The position numbers and the translations under genes were made by a program. From NCBI GenBank assembly GCA_003224135.1, contig QHYO01000346.1, positions 1-7,071 of the forward strand: a stretch of 7,071 nt of DNA, given 5' to 3'. Positions 1-5,915 of this stretch are shown here, one piece after another. The notes beneath the pieces were generated by a model that was not told the DNA's origin, did no database searches, and worked only from the letters and a program-made list of their open reading frames with translations. The stretch's first letter is position 1. Each line of letters starts with the position of its first letter. The DNA comes from Acidobacteriota bacterium (GTDB lineage Bacteria > Acidobacteriota > Terriglobia > Acidiferrales > UBA7541).

Positions 1-1122
1 TCATTCGGCCGCCATCTGCCCATGCTTGAGAATTACAATCGCGAGGACGGCATCGGATATTACAATTTCAATACTGGCGCGCCGAGAACATCCCTCAGCC
101 CCCTTCGCCCGAACCCGCTCTACACTGGTTTCAACTACCGCTCGAACAGCGTTAGTTCCAACTACAACTCGCTGGTTCTCGAAGCCCAAAAGCACATGGG
201 GCATGGCCTGCAGTTCCAGACCAGCTATACCTATTCGAAACTGCTTGATGTCAACTCGGAGCTGTTCGCGGGCTGTTCGACAATCGGGGGCTTCACGGCG
301 CCTTACTACTACATCTCTAACGCAAGACCAAACCTGTCGCATGGCCCTGCGTCGTTTGACCACAAACATGCCTATAAATTTAACGTAACGTATGAGTTGC
401 CTTTCTTCAAAGCGGAGAAAGGCTTTGCCGGTCACGCATTCGGTGGCTGGACGCTTGGCAGCCTGTTACAGGTCTACTCGGGTCATCCGGTTGACGTGTA
501 TGTGGGCGCTCTCGGCAGTGGCGCTAGCACGAGATTTCGTGCGCGCGACGCTAGCGGTGCCTTGGTTCTCGACCAGAACGGCGTCCCCTTTAACCTCGGT
601 GGTGATTACAACCTTGACGGTGTCTTGAACGACCACCCTGTTTTTCTGGGTTCTAGCGTTGGTTCTGCCTACAGCGGCGGCAGCCCCGCGGATGGCATTT
701 TCAAAGATAACAACCAGATAGGATGCGGTGAGGCTGGACTTCCAGCTACCGTTGCAAATATCGCAGCTTGTAACGACACTCTTGCTGGTGGGACGCCGAA
801 TTCCCTCTTTGGAAATCCAGCCTACCCGTCGGGTAGCACGCCTTACGAGAGGTTCGGTGACCTCGGTAGGAATGTTTTCCGCGGGCCGAAATTCATCCAG
901 ATGGACCTCGGCTTGAGCAAGAGCTTCAAATTGACGGAAAGGATAAAGCTCGATTTCCGTGCACAGGCACAGAACCTAACGAATCATCCGGACTTCGACT
1001 GCATTAACGGCAACCTGGTCCAGACCACCTTTGGCAAGTCACAGTGTCTTGCGCAGTCCGTGCAAGGATTGGGCGCGCCAACTTCGCGAATCATGTCGCT
1101 CGGTTTGCGGCTGGCGTTCTAG
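1..1122 (+). CDS. TonB-dependent receptor, Oar-like, C-terminal part (5' truncated by window edge)
   Basis: The frame is open from the first base, so the N-terminus (signal peptide, carboxypeptidase-regulatory-like domain, plug) lies outside the window; the ATG at 22 is internal. The 373 visible residues look like the distal beta-barrel of an Oar-like receptor of the outer membrane. Numbered from base 1, there are alternating aromatic strands such as LQFQTSYTYSKLLD, then FDHKHAYKFNVTYELPF, then GGWTLGSLLQVYSGHPV, a segment typical of the family. Around residues 202-211, DYNLDGVLND resembles the DxNxDG calcium-loop-like motif common in these proteins. Near the end come RFGDLGRNVFRGP, FRAQAQNLTNHPDF and a last strand ending in Phe, the usual outer-membrane assembly signal. 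Five cysteines lie in the visible part, mostly in probable loops. The substrate cannot be told; acidobacteria carry many such receptors, often linked to glycan uptake. It is separated from rplM by a hairpin and a promoter, so it is not part of that transcription unit. Confidence 0.85.
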   Translation, partial: SFGRHLPMLENYNREDGIGYYNFNTGAPRTSLSPLRPNPLYTGFNYRSNSVSSNYNSLVLEAQKHMGHGLQFQTSYTYSKLLDVNSELFAGCSTIGGFTAPYYYISNARPNLSHGPASFDHKHAYKFNVTYELPFFKAEKGFAGHAFGGWTLGSLLQVYSGHPVDVYVGALGSGASTRFRARDASGALVLDQNGVPFNLGGDYNLDGVLNDHPVFLGSSVGSAYSGGSPADGIFKDNNQIGCGEAGLPATVANIAACNDTLAGGTPNSLFGNPAYPSGSTPYERFGDLGRNVFRGPKFIQMDLGLSKSFKLTERIKLDFRAQAQNLTNHPDFDCINGNLVQTTFGKSQCLAQSVQGLGAPTSRIMSLGLRLAF

Positions 1123-1152
1123 ATCGCGGTTGCACGGATCGTATAAGCTAAC

Positions 1153-1190
1153 CCGGCTCTGCGGAATAGTTCCGCGGGGCCGGCTCCTTT
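1153..1190 (+). terminator. Hairpin terminator downstream of the TonB receptor
   Basis: A 14-bp stem with two G-T wobbles pairs 1153-1166 with 1170-1183 around a TAG loop (inner arms GCGGAA/TTCCGC). It starts 30 bases after the receptor stop. The tail (CTCCTTT) is only weakly T-rich, so termination may be partial, but the stem is the longest in this spacer. Confidence 0.7.
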
Positions 1191-1261
1191 CTGCTGGCAT
1201 GCGGCCACAGATTTCATATTGAATAGCTGAGACGTTAGCTTCCCTTCTAGCGCTCTCTTCG

Positions 1262-1290
1262 TTGACTTTTGTGCGCCTACTCCATACAAT
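1262..1290 (+). promoter_or_regulatory. Sigma-70 type promoter for rplM
   Basis: TTGACT at 1262-1267 and TACAAT at 1285-1290 are separated by exactly 17 bases and each match the consensus at five of six positions. The start of transcription would fall near 1297, leaving a leader of about 60 bases before rplM. It sits after the receptor terminator and is the only strong promoter seen upstream of rplM-rpsI-rpsB. Confidence 0.75.
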
Positions 1291-1296
1291 TGGTTT

Positions 1297-1355
1297 TTGT
1301 CTTTGCAGGGAGTCGGTCGCTATGCGATCGCACATGAAAGGTGTGACTGATTGCG
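1297..1355 (+). promoter_or_regulatory. rplM leader with alternative hairpins and a possible upstream mini-ORF
   Basis: Two pairings compete here. TCGCAC (1328-1333) can pair with GTGTGA (1341-1346), holding the AAAGG part of the Shine-Dalgarno in its loop and stem. ATCGCA (1327-1332) can instead pair perfectly with TGCGAT (1352-1357), covering the first two bases of the rplM start codon. An ATG at 1322, nine bases after AGGGAG, opens a 19-codon frame ending at 1381 that overlaps the rplM start in another frame. L13 is known to control its own synthesis in some bacteria; a role for these elements is inference. Confidence 0.3.
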
Positions 1356-1805
1356 ATGAGGACGTACGTAGCAAAGGGTGAAGAAGCCGAAGCACTTAAG
1401 GTTGGGGCGAACTGGTTCGTCGTGGACGCAACCAATCAGGTTTTGGGCCGTCTGGCCACGAAGGTAGCGCGAGTGCTGATTGGTAAGGACAAGCCGAGTT
1501 TCACGCCATACCTGGACTCGGGCGATCACGTGGTCGTGATTAACGCCGACAAGATTCGCATGACCGGCAACAAGCTCGAACAGAAGGTATACTATTCACA
1601 CAGCGGCTATCCCGGCGGATTGAAGGAAGTCCCCGCGAAGCGCGTCCGTGAAGCGAAACCGGAGTGGATGGTGCGTGAAGCGATCATCGGCATGCTGCCG
1701 AAGAACAAGCTGCGCGCCCGTCGCTTGAAGAAATTGCGCGTGTACCGCGATGCTTCTGGATTGTCGCGTCACACCGGCCAGAAGCCTCAGCCGCTGGCGC
1801 TATAG
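1356..1805 (+). CDS. rplM: Large ribosomal subunit protein uL13 (L13)
   Basis: A 149-residue protein of the usual L13 length (about 142-150). It binds 23S rRNA early in 50S assembly. The order of family blocks is normal: WFVVDATNQVLGRLAT (20-35), a KPSFTPYLDSGDHVVVINA stretch (46-64), KIRMTGNK (66-73), YYSHSGYPGGLK, then GMLPKN (112-117) and a basic RARRLKKLRVY segment. A short insert after residue 7 makes the N-terminus slightly longer than in E. coli. The ATG is the only standard start possible, because an in-frame TGA lies at 1344; AAAGGTG at 1337-1343 is a plausible but distant Shine-Dalgarno (12-base spacer). It is the first gene after the 1262-1290 promoter and is followed at an unusually long 241 bases by rpsI, its normal partner. 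Confidence 0.97.
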   Translation: MRTYVAKGEEAEALKVGANWFVVDATNQVLGRLATKVARVLIGKDKPSFTPYLDSGDHVVVINADKIRMTGNKLEQKVYYSHSGYPGGLKEVPAKRVREAKPEWMVREAIIGMLPKNKLRARRLKKLRVYRDASGLSRHTGQKPQPLAL

Positions 1806-2046
1806 CGATAAAAGATCGGTCAGAACTGCCGGGGGAAATTAGGGTAACCCCAGCGTTTTCAAAGGGTTCGTTGGTTTTGGTAGGCACTGAGACAAGGTTT
1901 AGAGTTGCCGCACTTAGTTGTTCCTCTACGCAGGTCCTAGTCAACCGACGTTGGCCTCGCAAGGAATCAGCCGGGTGAAAAAGATTGACCAGAGCAAGGC
2001 GCACTTGTCTGCGCCAAACTGGCAAGTGGATTTTTGAGGAGGACAG
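1806..2046 (+). promoter_or_regulatory. Long rplM-rpsI spacer, candidate rpsI leader
   Basis: These 241 bases contain no convincing promoter or coding frame. Weak pairings occur at 1846-1850 with 1864-1868 (AACCC/GGGTT). The last 50 bases hold the more notable switch-like hairpins, listed separately. In many bacteria rplM and rpsI are separated by only a few tens of bases, so this spacer is long. Read-through from rplM is the likely source of rpsI transcript. Confidence 0.4.
1998..2035 (+). promoter_or_regulatory. Mutually exclusive hairpins with T5, possible attenuator before rpsI
   Basis: Hairpin A is a perfect 6-bp stem, GGCGCA (1998-2003) with TGCGCC (2010-2015). Hairpin B pairs CACTTGTC (2002-2009) with GGCAAGTG (2021-2028), 8 bp with one wobble, followed two bases later by TTTTT (2031-2035). 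The arms overlap, so A and B cannot coexist. B has the form of a weak intrinsic terminator and A that of an anti-terminator. The Shine-Dalgarno GAGGAGG starts at 2036 directly after the T run. A regulatory role is inference. Confidence 0.4.
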
Positions 2047-2460
2047 TTGAGTACTGAATCGCCAGCAACCTCGAAGACTTGGTTTCACGGAACAGGACGC
2101 CGCAAAGAATCGGTCGCGCGCGTGTTCCTTCGTGCGGGAAGCGGCAAGTTCGCGATCAACAAGCGGACGGTGGACGTCTATTTCCCGAATTTCGCATGGA
2201 AGCACGACGCGATCGAGCCGCTGAAGTTTACCAGCCTGTCCGATCAGGTTGACGTGGTTGTGACCGCGCATGGCGGCGGCGTTGGTGGCCAGGCTGGAGC
2301 GGTGCGCATGGGATTGGCGCGGGCGATTTCTCGCTTCAACCCTGAGTTGCGCCCGGCGCTGCGAAAGAACGGTTTTCTCACCCGCGATTCGCGCATGAAG
2401 GAACGCAAGAAGTACGGTCAGAAGGGCGCGAGAAAGAGATTCCAGTTCACCAAGCGGTAA
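2047..2460 (+). CDS. rpsI: Small ribosomal subunit protein uS9 (S9)
   Basis: A 137-residue S9, close to the usual 130. It sits in the head of the 30S subunit, and its basic C-terminal tail reaches toward P-site tRNA. Visible marks are GTGRRKESVARV (15-26), the family block GGGVGGQAG (76-84) followed by VRMGLARAI, KNGFLTRDSRMKERKKYG and the ending QFTKR, where the closing KR is conserved. Translation most likely starts at TTG 2047: GAGGAGG at 2036-2042 lies four bases upstream, and no ATG or GTG lies before the conserved GTGRRK block. The first 13 residues are family-variable. It follows rplM by 241 bases and precedes rpsB by 180, both spacers holding hairpins. Confidence 0.96.
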   Translation: MSTESPATSKTWFHGTGRRKESVARVFLRAGSGKFAINKRTVDVYFPNFAWKHDAIEPLKFTSLSDQVDVVVTAHGGGVGGQAGAVRMGLARAISRFNPELRPALRKNGFLTRDSRMKERKKYGQKGARKRFQFTKR

Positions 2461-2640
2461 TCGCTTGGCTGAACGGCGCAGACGCGAGTCTGTGGCGAAC
2501 TCCGGTGTGGCGGTGAAAACCGCCACATCGAGATCACGGCCGGCAAGAAGCCGGCAAGAGGCTGTTCCGAGGCGAGCAGAAACCGGTGCAAATCTGTTTC
2601 TGGAAAAACCCGGTAAGCAGCCATTCACTAAGGAGGAAAA
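2461..2640 (+). promoter_or_regulatory. Structured rpsB leader with three hairpins
   Basis: From the rpsI stop to the rpsB start there are three successive stems. The first pairs 2503-2514 with 2519-2530 (12 bp, one wobble; the inner 9 bp are perfect) around a GAAA tetraloop. The second pairs GCCGGC at 2539-2544 with GCCGGC at 2550-2555; the ten-base unit GCCGGCAAGA is also directly repeated here. The third pairs CAGAAAC (2577-2583) with GTTTCTG (2596-2602). No T run follows any of them, so they are not plain terminators. The spacer ends with TAAGGAGG (2629-2636), a very strong Shine-Dalgarno. S2 represses its own rpsB-tsf leader in gammaproteobacteria; an analogous role here is inference. 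Confidence 0.5.
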
Positions 2641-3513
2641 GTGGCAGTTGAAATTACCATGAAAGAGTTGTTGGAGGCCGGAGTTCACTTCGGTCACCAG
2701 ACGCGGCGCTGGAATCCGAAGATGAAGGAATATATTTTTGGCGAGCGCAACGGGATTCACATCATTGACCTGCAGAAAACCCTGAAGATGTTCCGCGAAG
2801 CGAGCCGCTTCGTGAGTGATCTTTCCGGACAAGGCAAATCCGTTTTGTTTGTTGGCACCAAACGCCAGGCTCAGGAAGCCGTCTCCGAAGAGGCGAAAAA
2901 GTGCGGGGCGTTCTTTGTGAACCACCGCTGGCTGGGCGGCACGCTGACCAACTGGGCGACACTGCAGAAGTCCATCAAGCGGCTGAAATTGCTGAAAGCC
3001 ATGACTGAAGACGGCCGGATGGAACAACTTTCCAAGAAAGAACGCGCGCGGCTGGACCGCGAAATGAAGCATCTCTTCCAGAACCTGGAAGGCATCGAGA
3101 ACATGACGCAGCTTCCCGATGCGATGTTTGTGATCGATTCGAACGCAGAAGAAATCGCCGTAAAAGAAGCGCGCCGCATGGGCGTGCCGGTTGTTTCGGT
3201 TGTCGATACGAACTGCGATCCCGATGTCGTTGACTGGATTATTCCCGGAAACGACGATGCTTTGCGCGCCATTCGTCTTTTCACTTCGAAGATTTCGGAA
3301 TCGGTGGCCGAAGGCAAGGCCGCATACGAACAATCGCAGGTAGGCGAGCACAAAGCTGCCGCGGACCAGGCTTTGGTTGACGGCGTCGAGTACGTGGACA
3401 CGAGCGCCTACGAACAATATGAAAAGCAGGAAGGCGACTTTGTCGAAGCTACAACTGAGGAAGTTGCGCCGCCGGTGGAAGCCACGGTGCCTCCGGACGA
3501 CGGCAAGGTATAA
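2641..3513 (+). CDS. rpsB: Small ribosomal subunit protein uS2 (S2) with acidic C-terminal tail
   Basis: A 290-residue S2, longer than the 241 residues of E. coli. S2 joins the 30S subunit late and lies at the head-body junction, near S1. Visible blocks: [20 protein letters not shown] (6-25), [44 protein letters not shown], and [20 protein letters not shown] with VVDTNCDPD. The extra length is a tail from about residue 230 rich in Glu, Asp, Ala and Pro, which looks disordered. Start is GTG 2641, four bases after AAGGAGG, giving [11 protein letters not shown] as in relatives; the ATG at 2659 would remove six conserved N-terminal residues. A terminator-like hairpin follows 28 bases after the stop, before tsf. 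Confidence 0.97.
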   Translation: MAVEITMKELLEAGVHFGHQTRRWNPKMKEYIFGERNGIHIIDLQKTLKMFREASRFVSDLSGQGKSVLFVGTKRQAQEAVSEEAKKCGAFFVNHRWLGGTLTNWATLQKSIKRLKLLKAMTEDGRMEQLSKKERARLDREMKHLFQNLEGIENMTQLPDAMFVIDSNAEEIAVKEARRMGVPVVSVVDTNCDPDVVDWIIPGNDDALRAIRLFTSKISESVAEGKAAYEQSQVGEHKAAADQALVDGVEYVDTSAYEQYEKQEGDFVEATTEEVAPPVEATVPPDDGKV

Positions 3514-3541
3514 GAGAAGCCTACGGGCATAGAAGTCAGCA

Positions 3542-3576
3542 GGCCCGTTCCGGGGCGACTTGGAGCGGGCCGTTTT
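3542..3576 (+). terminator. Rho-independent terminator (or attenuator) between rpsB and tsf
   Basis: A 10-bp stem with one wobble pairs GGCCCGTTCC (3542-3551) with GGAGCGGGCC (3562-3571) around a 10-base loop, followed by GTTTT (3572-3576). The T run is short, so partial read-through into tsf is plausible. rpsB and tsf are usually cotranscribed, so this may set the S2 to EF-Ts ratio. Confidence 0.75.
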
Positions 3577-3655
3577 GCAAACAATCGAAAAGAGATTCAG
3601 GAAAAAGAAGAGAGGGTTTCAGGGTTTGTATTTGCAAACTCTGGGATAACAAAGG
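3577..3655 (+). promoter_or_regulatory. tsf leader with hairpin near the start
   Basis: AGGGTTTG (3621-3628) pairs with CAAACTCT (3635-3642), 8 bp with one wobble and a 6-base loop, ending 13 bases before the tsf ATG. No convincing promoter is visible between the terminator and tsf; GATAAC at 3645-3650 resembles a -10 but has no -35 partner. The spacer is otherwise purine-rich. Confidence 0.35.
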
Positions 3656-4325
3656 ATGAGCACACCGAATACAGCCATGGAAATTCCAGCGAAGCTCGTG
3701 AAGGAATTGCGGGACCGCACAAACGCGGGATTCAATGATTGCCGCGCGGCTTTGGTTGAGGCCGGCGGCGACATCGAAAAAGCAATCGCTGTTCTACGCA
3801 AGAAGGGGCAAGCAGCGGCTGCGAAAAAGGCAACGCGTGAAGCGACCGAAGGCCTCGTTGGGAGCTACATCCACGCCGGTGGAAAGATCGGCGTGCTGGT
3901 GGAGGTGAATTGCGAATCCGACTTTGTGGCCCGCACCGAAGCTTTTCAGCATTTGTGCCATGACATCGCGATGCACATCGCGGCGTTGGATCCGAAGTAC
4001 GTTCGCCGCGACGAGGTAACGTCGGAGATGCTGGAGAAGGAACGTGAGATTTATCGTGCGCAGGCTTTGGCAACTGGAAAGCCAGAGCCCGTCGTCGGAA
4101 AAGATCGTGACCGGCAAGATGGAAAAGTTCTACGAAGAGAACTGCCTCTATGAACAGCACTACATCAAGGACGAGGGCACGACGATCGGCGAGATGGTGG
4201 CGAGCGCCATCGGCAAACTCGGCGAAAACATCAGTATCAAGCGGTTCGCGCGGTTCAAGGTCGGCGAAGTGACTGGCACAAACAGCCCGGAAGCTACTCC
4301 AATTCCTGGGCCAGTCAAAGCTTGA
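3656..4325 (+). CDS. tsf: Elongation factor Ts, reading frame interrupted by a 1-base insertion
   Basis: EF-Ts is the guanine-nucleotide exchange factor for EF-Tu. The first frame has the N-terminal UBA-like block [16 protein letters not shown] (18-33), close to family signature 1, and [11 protein letters not shown] (83-93), signature 2 with the Asp-Phe pair that contacts EF-Tu. As given, it runs off into unrelated residues after GKPEPVV and stops at 4153 (165 aa). The next frame resumes precisely with [17 protein letters not shown] at 4098 and ends at 4325. Dropping one base gives a continuous 222-residue protein, a normal length for the short EF-Ts form. The start is uncertain. The ATG at 3656 has AAAGG touching it with no spacer, and only a weak GGGA nine bases upstream. 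The in-frame ATG at 3677 ([12 protein letters not shown]) fits the family N-terminus better but lacks a Shine-Dalgarno. An in-frame TAA at 3647 excludes longer forms. Confidence 0.93.
4097..4098 (+). other. tsf: Frameshift site in tsf (one surplus G)
   Basis: One of the two G at 4097-4098, in the context GTCGTCGGAAAAG, is extra relative to the EF-Ts frame. Reading GTC GTC GAA AAG ATC restores the family sequence VVEKIV. Because EF-Ts is normally essential and single-copy, a sequencing or assembly error is likelier than a real mutation. Confidence 0.85.
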
Positions 4326-4348
4326 GACCATACAGCCAGAAATGTGAC

Positions 4349-4378
4349 GCGCCTCGGGTCAAACCGGGGCGCTTTTTT
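4349..4378 (+). terminator. Rho-independent terminator after tsf
   Basis: A 9-bp stem with one wobble pairs GCGCCTCGG (4349-4357) with CCGGGGCGC (4364-4372) around a 6-base loop and is followed at once by six T (4373-4378). It starts 24 bases after the restored tsf stop, which supports 4325 rather than 4153 as the true gene end. It separates tsf from pyrH. Confidence 0.9.
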
Positions 4379-4440
4379 GTGCGCTCTCTCGGCCTCCAAG
4401 GCGAATTCCGTGGCTCTGCTGTAATACTTCGCACTGAGTT

Positions 4441-4449
4441 TGTTACAAT
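4441..4449 (+). promoter_or_regulatory. Extended -10 promoter for pyrH
   Basis: TGTTACAAT is a TGN extension followed by a TACAAT -10 at 4444-4449, the same hexamer as in the rplM promoter. No good -35 is present at the expected distance, which is usual for extended -10 promoters. Transcription would start near 4456, giving a leader of about 29 bases before pyrH. The strong terminator just upstream makes a separate promoter necessary. Confidence 0.6.
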
Positions 4450-4484
4450 TCCGAGGATTTAAGTTGAAGTTAGAACGGAGCGTC

Positions 4485-5237
4485 ATGGCAGCGCGAAAGT
4501 CCGAGAAAAGAAGCTCCAAGAAGAAACCGGCGTACAAACGAATTTTGTTGAAGCTTTCAGGCGAATCGCTGCAGGGACCGCTGGGCCTGGGTGTACATGG
4601 CGAAACACTGCAATCGATCGCGCGCGAATTGAAGGAAGTGCGCGAACTGGGAGTGGAAATCGCAATCGTTGTTGGCGGGGGTAATATCTTTCGTGGGGGC
4701 CGGCAAAAGGGATTCGAGATCGAACGCGCGACCGGCGACTATATGGGCATGCTCGCGACGGTCATCAACGCTCTGGCGCTGCAAGACGCACTGGAAAAAG
4801 TTGGCGTGTTTACGCGCGTGTTGAGCGCCATCGAAATGCACCAGGTTTGCGAACCGTTCATCCGCCGCCGCGCGATGCGTCATCTCGAGAAAGGGCGTGT
4901 GGTGATTTTTGGCGCAGGCACCGGGAATCCCTATTTTTCGACTGACACGGCGGCAGCGCTGCGAGCCATGGAAATGAAGGCCGACGTGATTTTGAAGGCC
5001 ACGCGCGTCGAAGGAATTTACTCCGCCGATCCGGAAAAAGTGGCGGACGCAAAATTCTTCTCACAGGTCACTTATCGCGATGTGTTGCACCAGGATCTGA
5101 AAGTGATGGATTCGACGGCCATTTCGCTGTGTATGGATAATGGCATGCCGATCGTGGTGTTCAGCATGAATCAGTTCGGAAACATCAAACGCGTAGTGAT
5201 GGGTGAACGCGTGGGTTCTACTGTAAGACCGGCCTAG
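4485..5237 (+). CDS. pyrH: Uridylate (UMP) kinase
   Basis: A 250-residue cytosolic UMP kinase of the amino-acid-kinase family, which phosphorylates UMP to UDP with ATP in pyrimidine nucleotide synthesis. Visible blocks: [14 protein letters not shown] (18-31), the phosphate-binding strand; [11 protein letters not shown] (62-72), the glycine-rich loop; [20 protein letters not shown] (84-103), the UMP-site region; [19 protein letters not shown] (127-145); then [15 protein letters not shown] (147-161) and VEGIYSADP. The first 17 residues are a basic Lys/Ser/Arg extension not seen in E. coli. The ATG at 4485 is chosen because GGAG lies at 4477-4480; the in-frame TTG at 4440 lies upstream of the predicted transcript start. 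It is followed by frr after 42 bases, a common pairing. Confidence 0.96.
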   Translation: MAARKSEKRSSKKKPAYKRILLKLSGESLQGPLGLGVHGETLQSIARELKEVRELGVEIAIVVGGGNIFRGGRQKGFEIERATGDYMGMLATVINALALQDALEKVGVFTRVLSAIEMHQVCEPFIRRRAMRHLEKGRVVIFGAGTGNPYFSTDTAAALRAMEMKADVILKATRVEGIYSADPEKVADAKFFSQVTYRDVLHQDLKVMDSTAISLCMDNGMPIVVFSMNQFGNIKRVVMGERVGSTVRPA

Positions 5238-5279
5238 TGGCAGATTCGAGCCTGAGCCAAATCGATTTATGAGGATGCG

Positions 5280-5855
5280 ATGACGACGATTGCGACGACG
5301 AAAGAAGCGCTGGCTGCGGCCAAGACGCGAATGGAAAAAGCCGTAGAGGATTTTCGGAAAGAGCTGGCCACCGTACGCACCGGCCGCGCGAACGCCGCAT
5401 TACTCGACAACGTGCGCGTTGATTTTTACGGGACGCCGACGCCAGTAAATCAGCTCGGCACCGTGACAGTGCCCGAGGCCACAATGTTGGTGATTTCGCC
5501 CTGGGATCCGGGTGTGGTCGCGGCTATCGACAAGGCGATACGCGCAAGCGATCTTGGTCTGAACCCGACAAACGATGGCAAAGTCGTGCGGGTGCCAATT
5601 CCCGCACCAACGGAAGAGCGACGCAAGGAACTGGTAAAGCACATTCACAAAGTATTGGAGAATCACCGGACCGCGGTGCGAAATATTCGACGCGACATCA
5701 AGGAAGCCATTGACAAACTGGAGAAGGACAAAAAAATCAGCCAGGACGAGCAGAAACGCTCGCTCGATGAGCTGGAAAGAGTTTCGCACGCCGAGACGAA
5801 AAAGATTGAAGACCTGAGCGCGGCCAAAGAAAAAGAAGTGATGGAGATTAAGTAG
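5280..5855 (+). CDS. frr: Ribosome recycling factor
   Basis: A 191-residue ribosome recycling factor, near the usual 185. With EF-G it splits the post-termination ribosome into subunits. Visible are the helical start with AKTRMEKAVEDFRKELATVR, the conserved TVRTGRAN (31-38), the beta-domain segment VRVDFYGTPTPVNQLGTVTVPEA, SPWDP, GLNPTNDGKVVRVPIPAPTEERRKEL, and NIRRDIKEAIDK (135-146) opening the last long helix. The start at ATG 5280 has GAGG at 5271-5274 with a five-base spacer. It lies 42 bases after pyrH without an intervening terminator, so the two are probably one transcript that ends at the T-rich structure 18 bases after its stop. Confidence 0.97.
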   Translation: MTTIATTKEALAAAKTRMEKAVEDFRKELATVRTGRANAALLDNVRVDFYGTPTPVNQLGTVTVPEATMLVISPWDPGVVAAIDKAIRASDLGLNPTNDGKVVRVPIPAPTEERRKELVKHIHKVLENHRTAVRNIRRDIKEAIDKLEKDKKISQDEQKRSLDELERVSHAETKKIEDLSAAKEKEVMEIK

Positions 5856-5872
5856 AGATCAGTGACTGGTGA

Positions 5873-5915
5873 CCGGGCGAAAAGGCGCTCCTTCGCGGGA
5901 GGGTTTTTGTTTTTT
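5873..5915 (+). terminator. Terminator after frr
   Basis: GCGAA (5877-5881) pairs with TTCGC (5892-5896), extended inside by GG/CC after a two-base bulge and outside by CC/GG. An alternative is CTCC (5888-5891) with GGAG (5898-5901). A run of T5, G, T6 follows at 5904-5915. The stem is imperfect but the T tract is the strongest in the window. It serves the + strand; no matching T tract is seen for the converging - strand gene. Confidence 0.75.

Noticed and set aside
1..435. A 144-residue frame on the - strand at the left edge
   Set aside because: It is fully antisense to the receptor barrel, whose sequence is clearly family-like, and has no recognisable features.
2539..2559. Direct repeat GCCGGCAAGA as a CRISPR or mobile-element trace
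   Set aside because: There are only two adjacent ten-base copies, with no spacers or terminal repeats. They fit a hairpin in a leader RNA better.
2577..2602. Resemblance of a CCGGTGCAAATC-like stretch to part of a cobalamin riboswitch
   Set aside because: Only a short loop segment is similar. The conserved B12 box and remaining core helices are absent, and rpsB is not a plausible B12-controlled gene.
2465..2662. A 65-residue Arg-rich frame starting at TTG 2465
   Set aside because: It has no Shine-Dalgarno, overlaps the structured leader and the rpsB start, and resembles nothing known.
1684..3417. A 577-residue open frame on the - strand across rplM, rpsI and rpsB
   Set aside because: It is antisense to three certain ribosomal-protein genes, spans their spacers, and its translation shows no recognisable domain. 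Low stop density opposite GC-rich coding sequence explains it.
4091..4106. Programmed ribosomal frameshift in tsf
   Set aside because: The required shift is +1, and GTCGTCGGAAAAG does not form a known +1 site (no stop codon or obvious slippery pair). I know of no recoding in tsf; an indel error is simpler.
4440..4484. Upstream TTG start for pyrH
   Set aside because: It lies before the predicted transcription start and within the promoter. The ATG at 4485 has GGAG at a proper distance.
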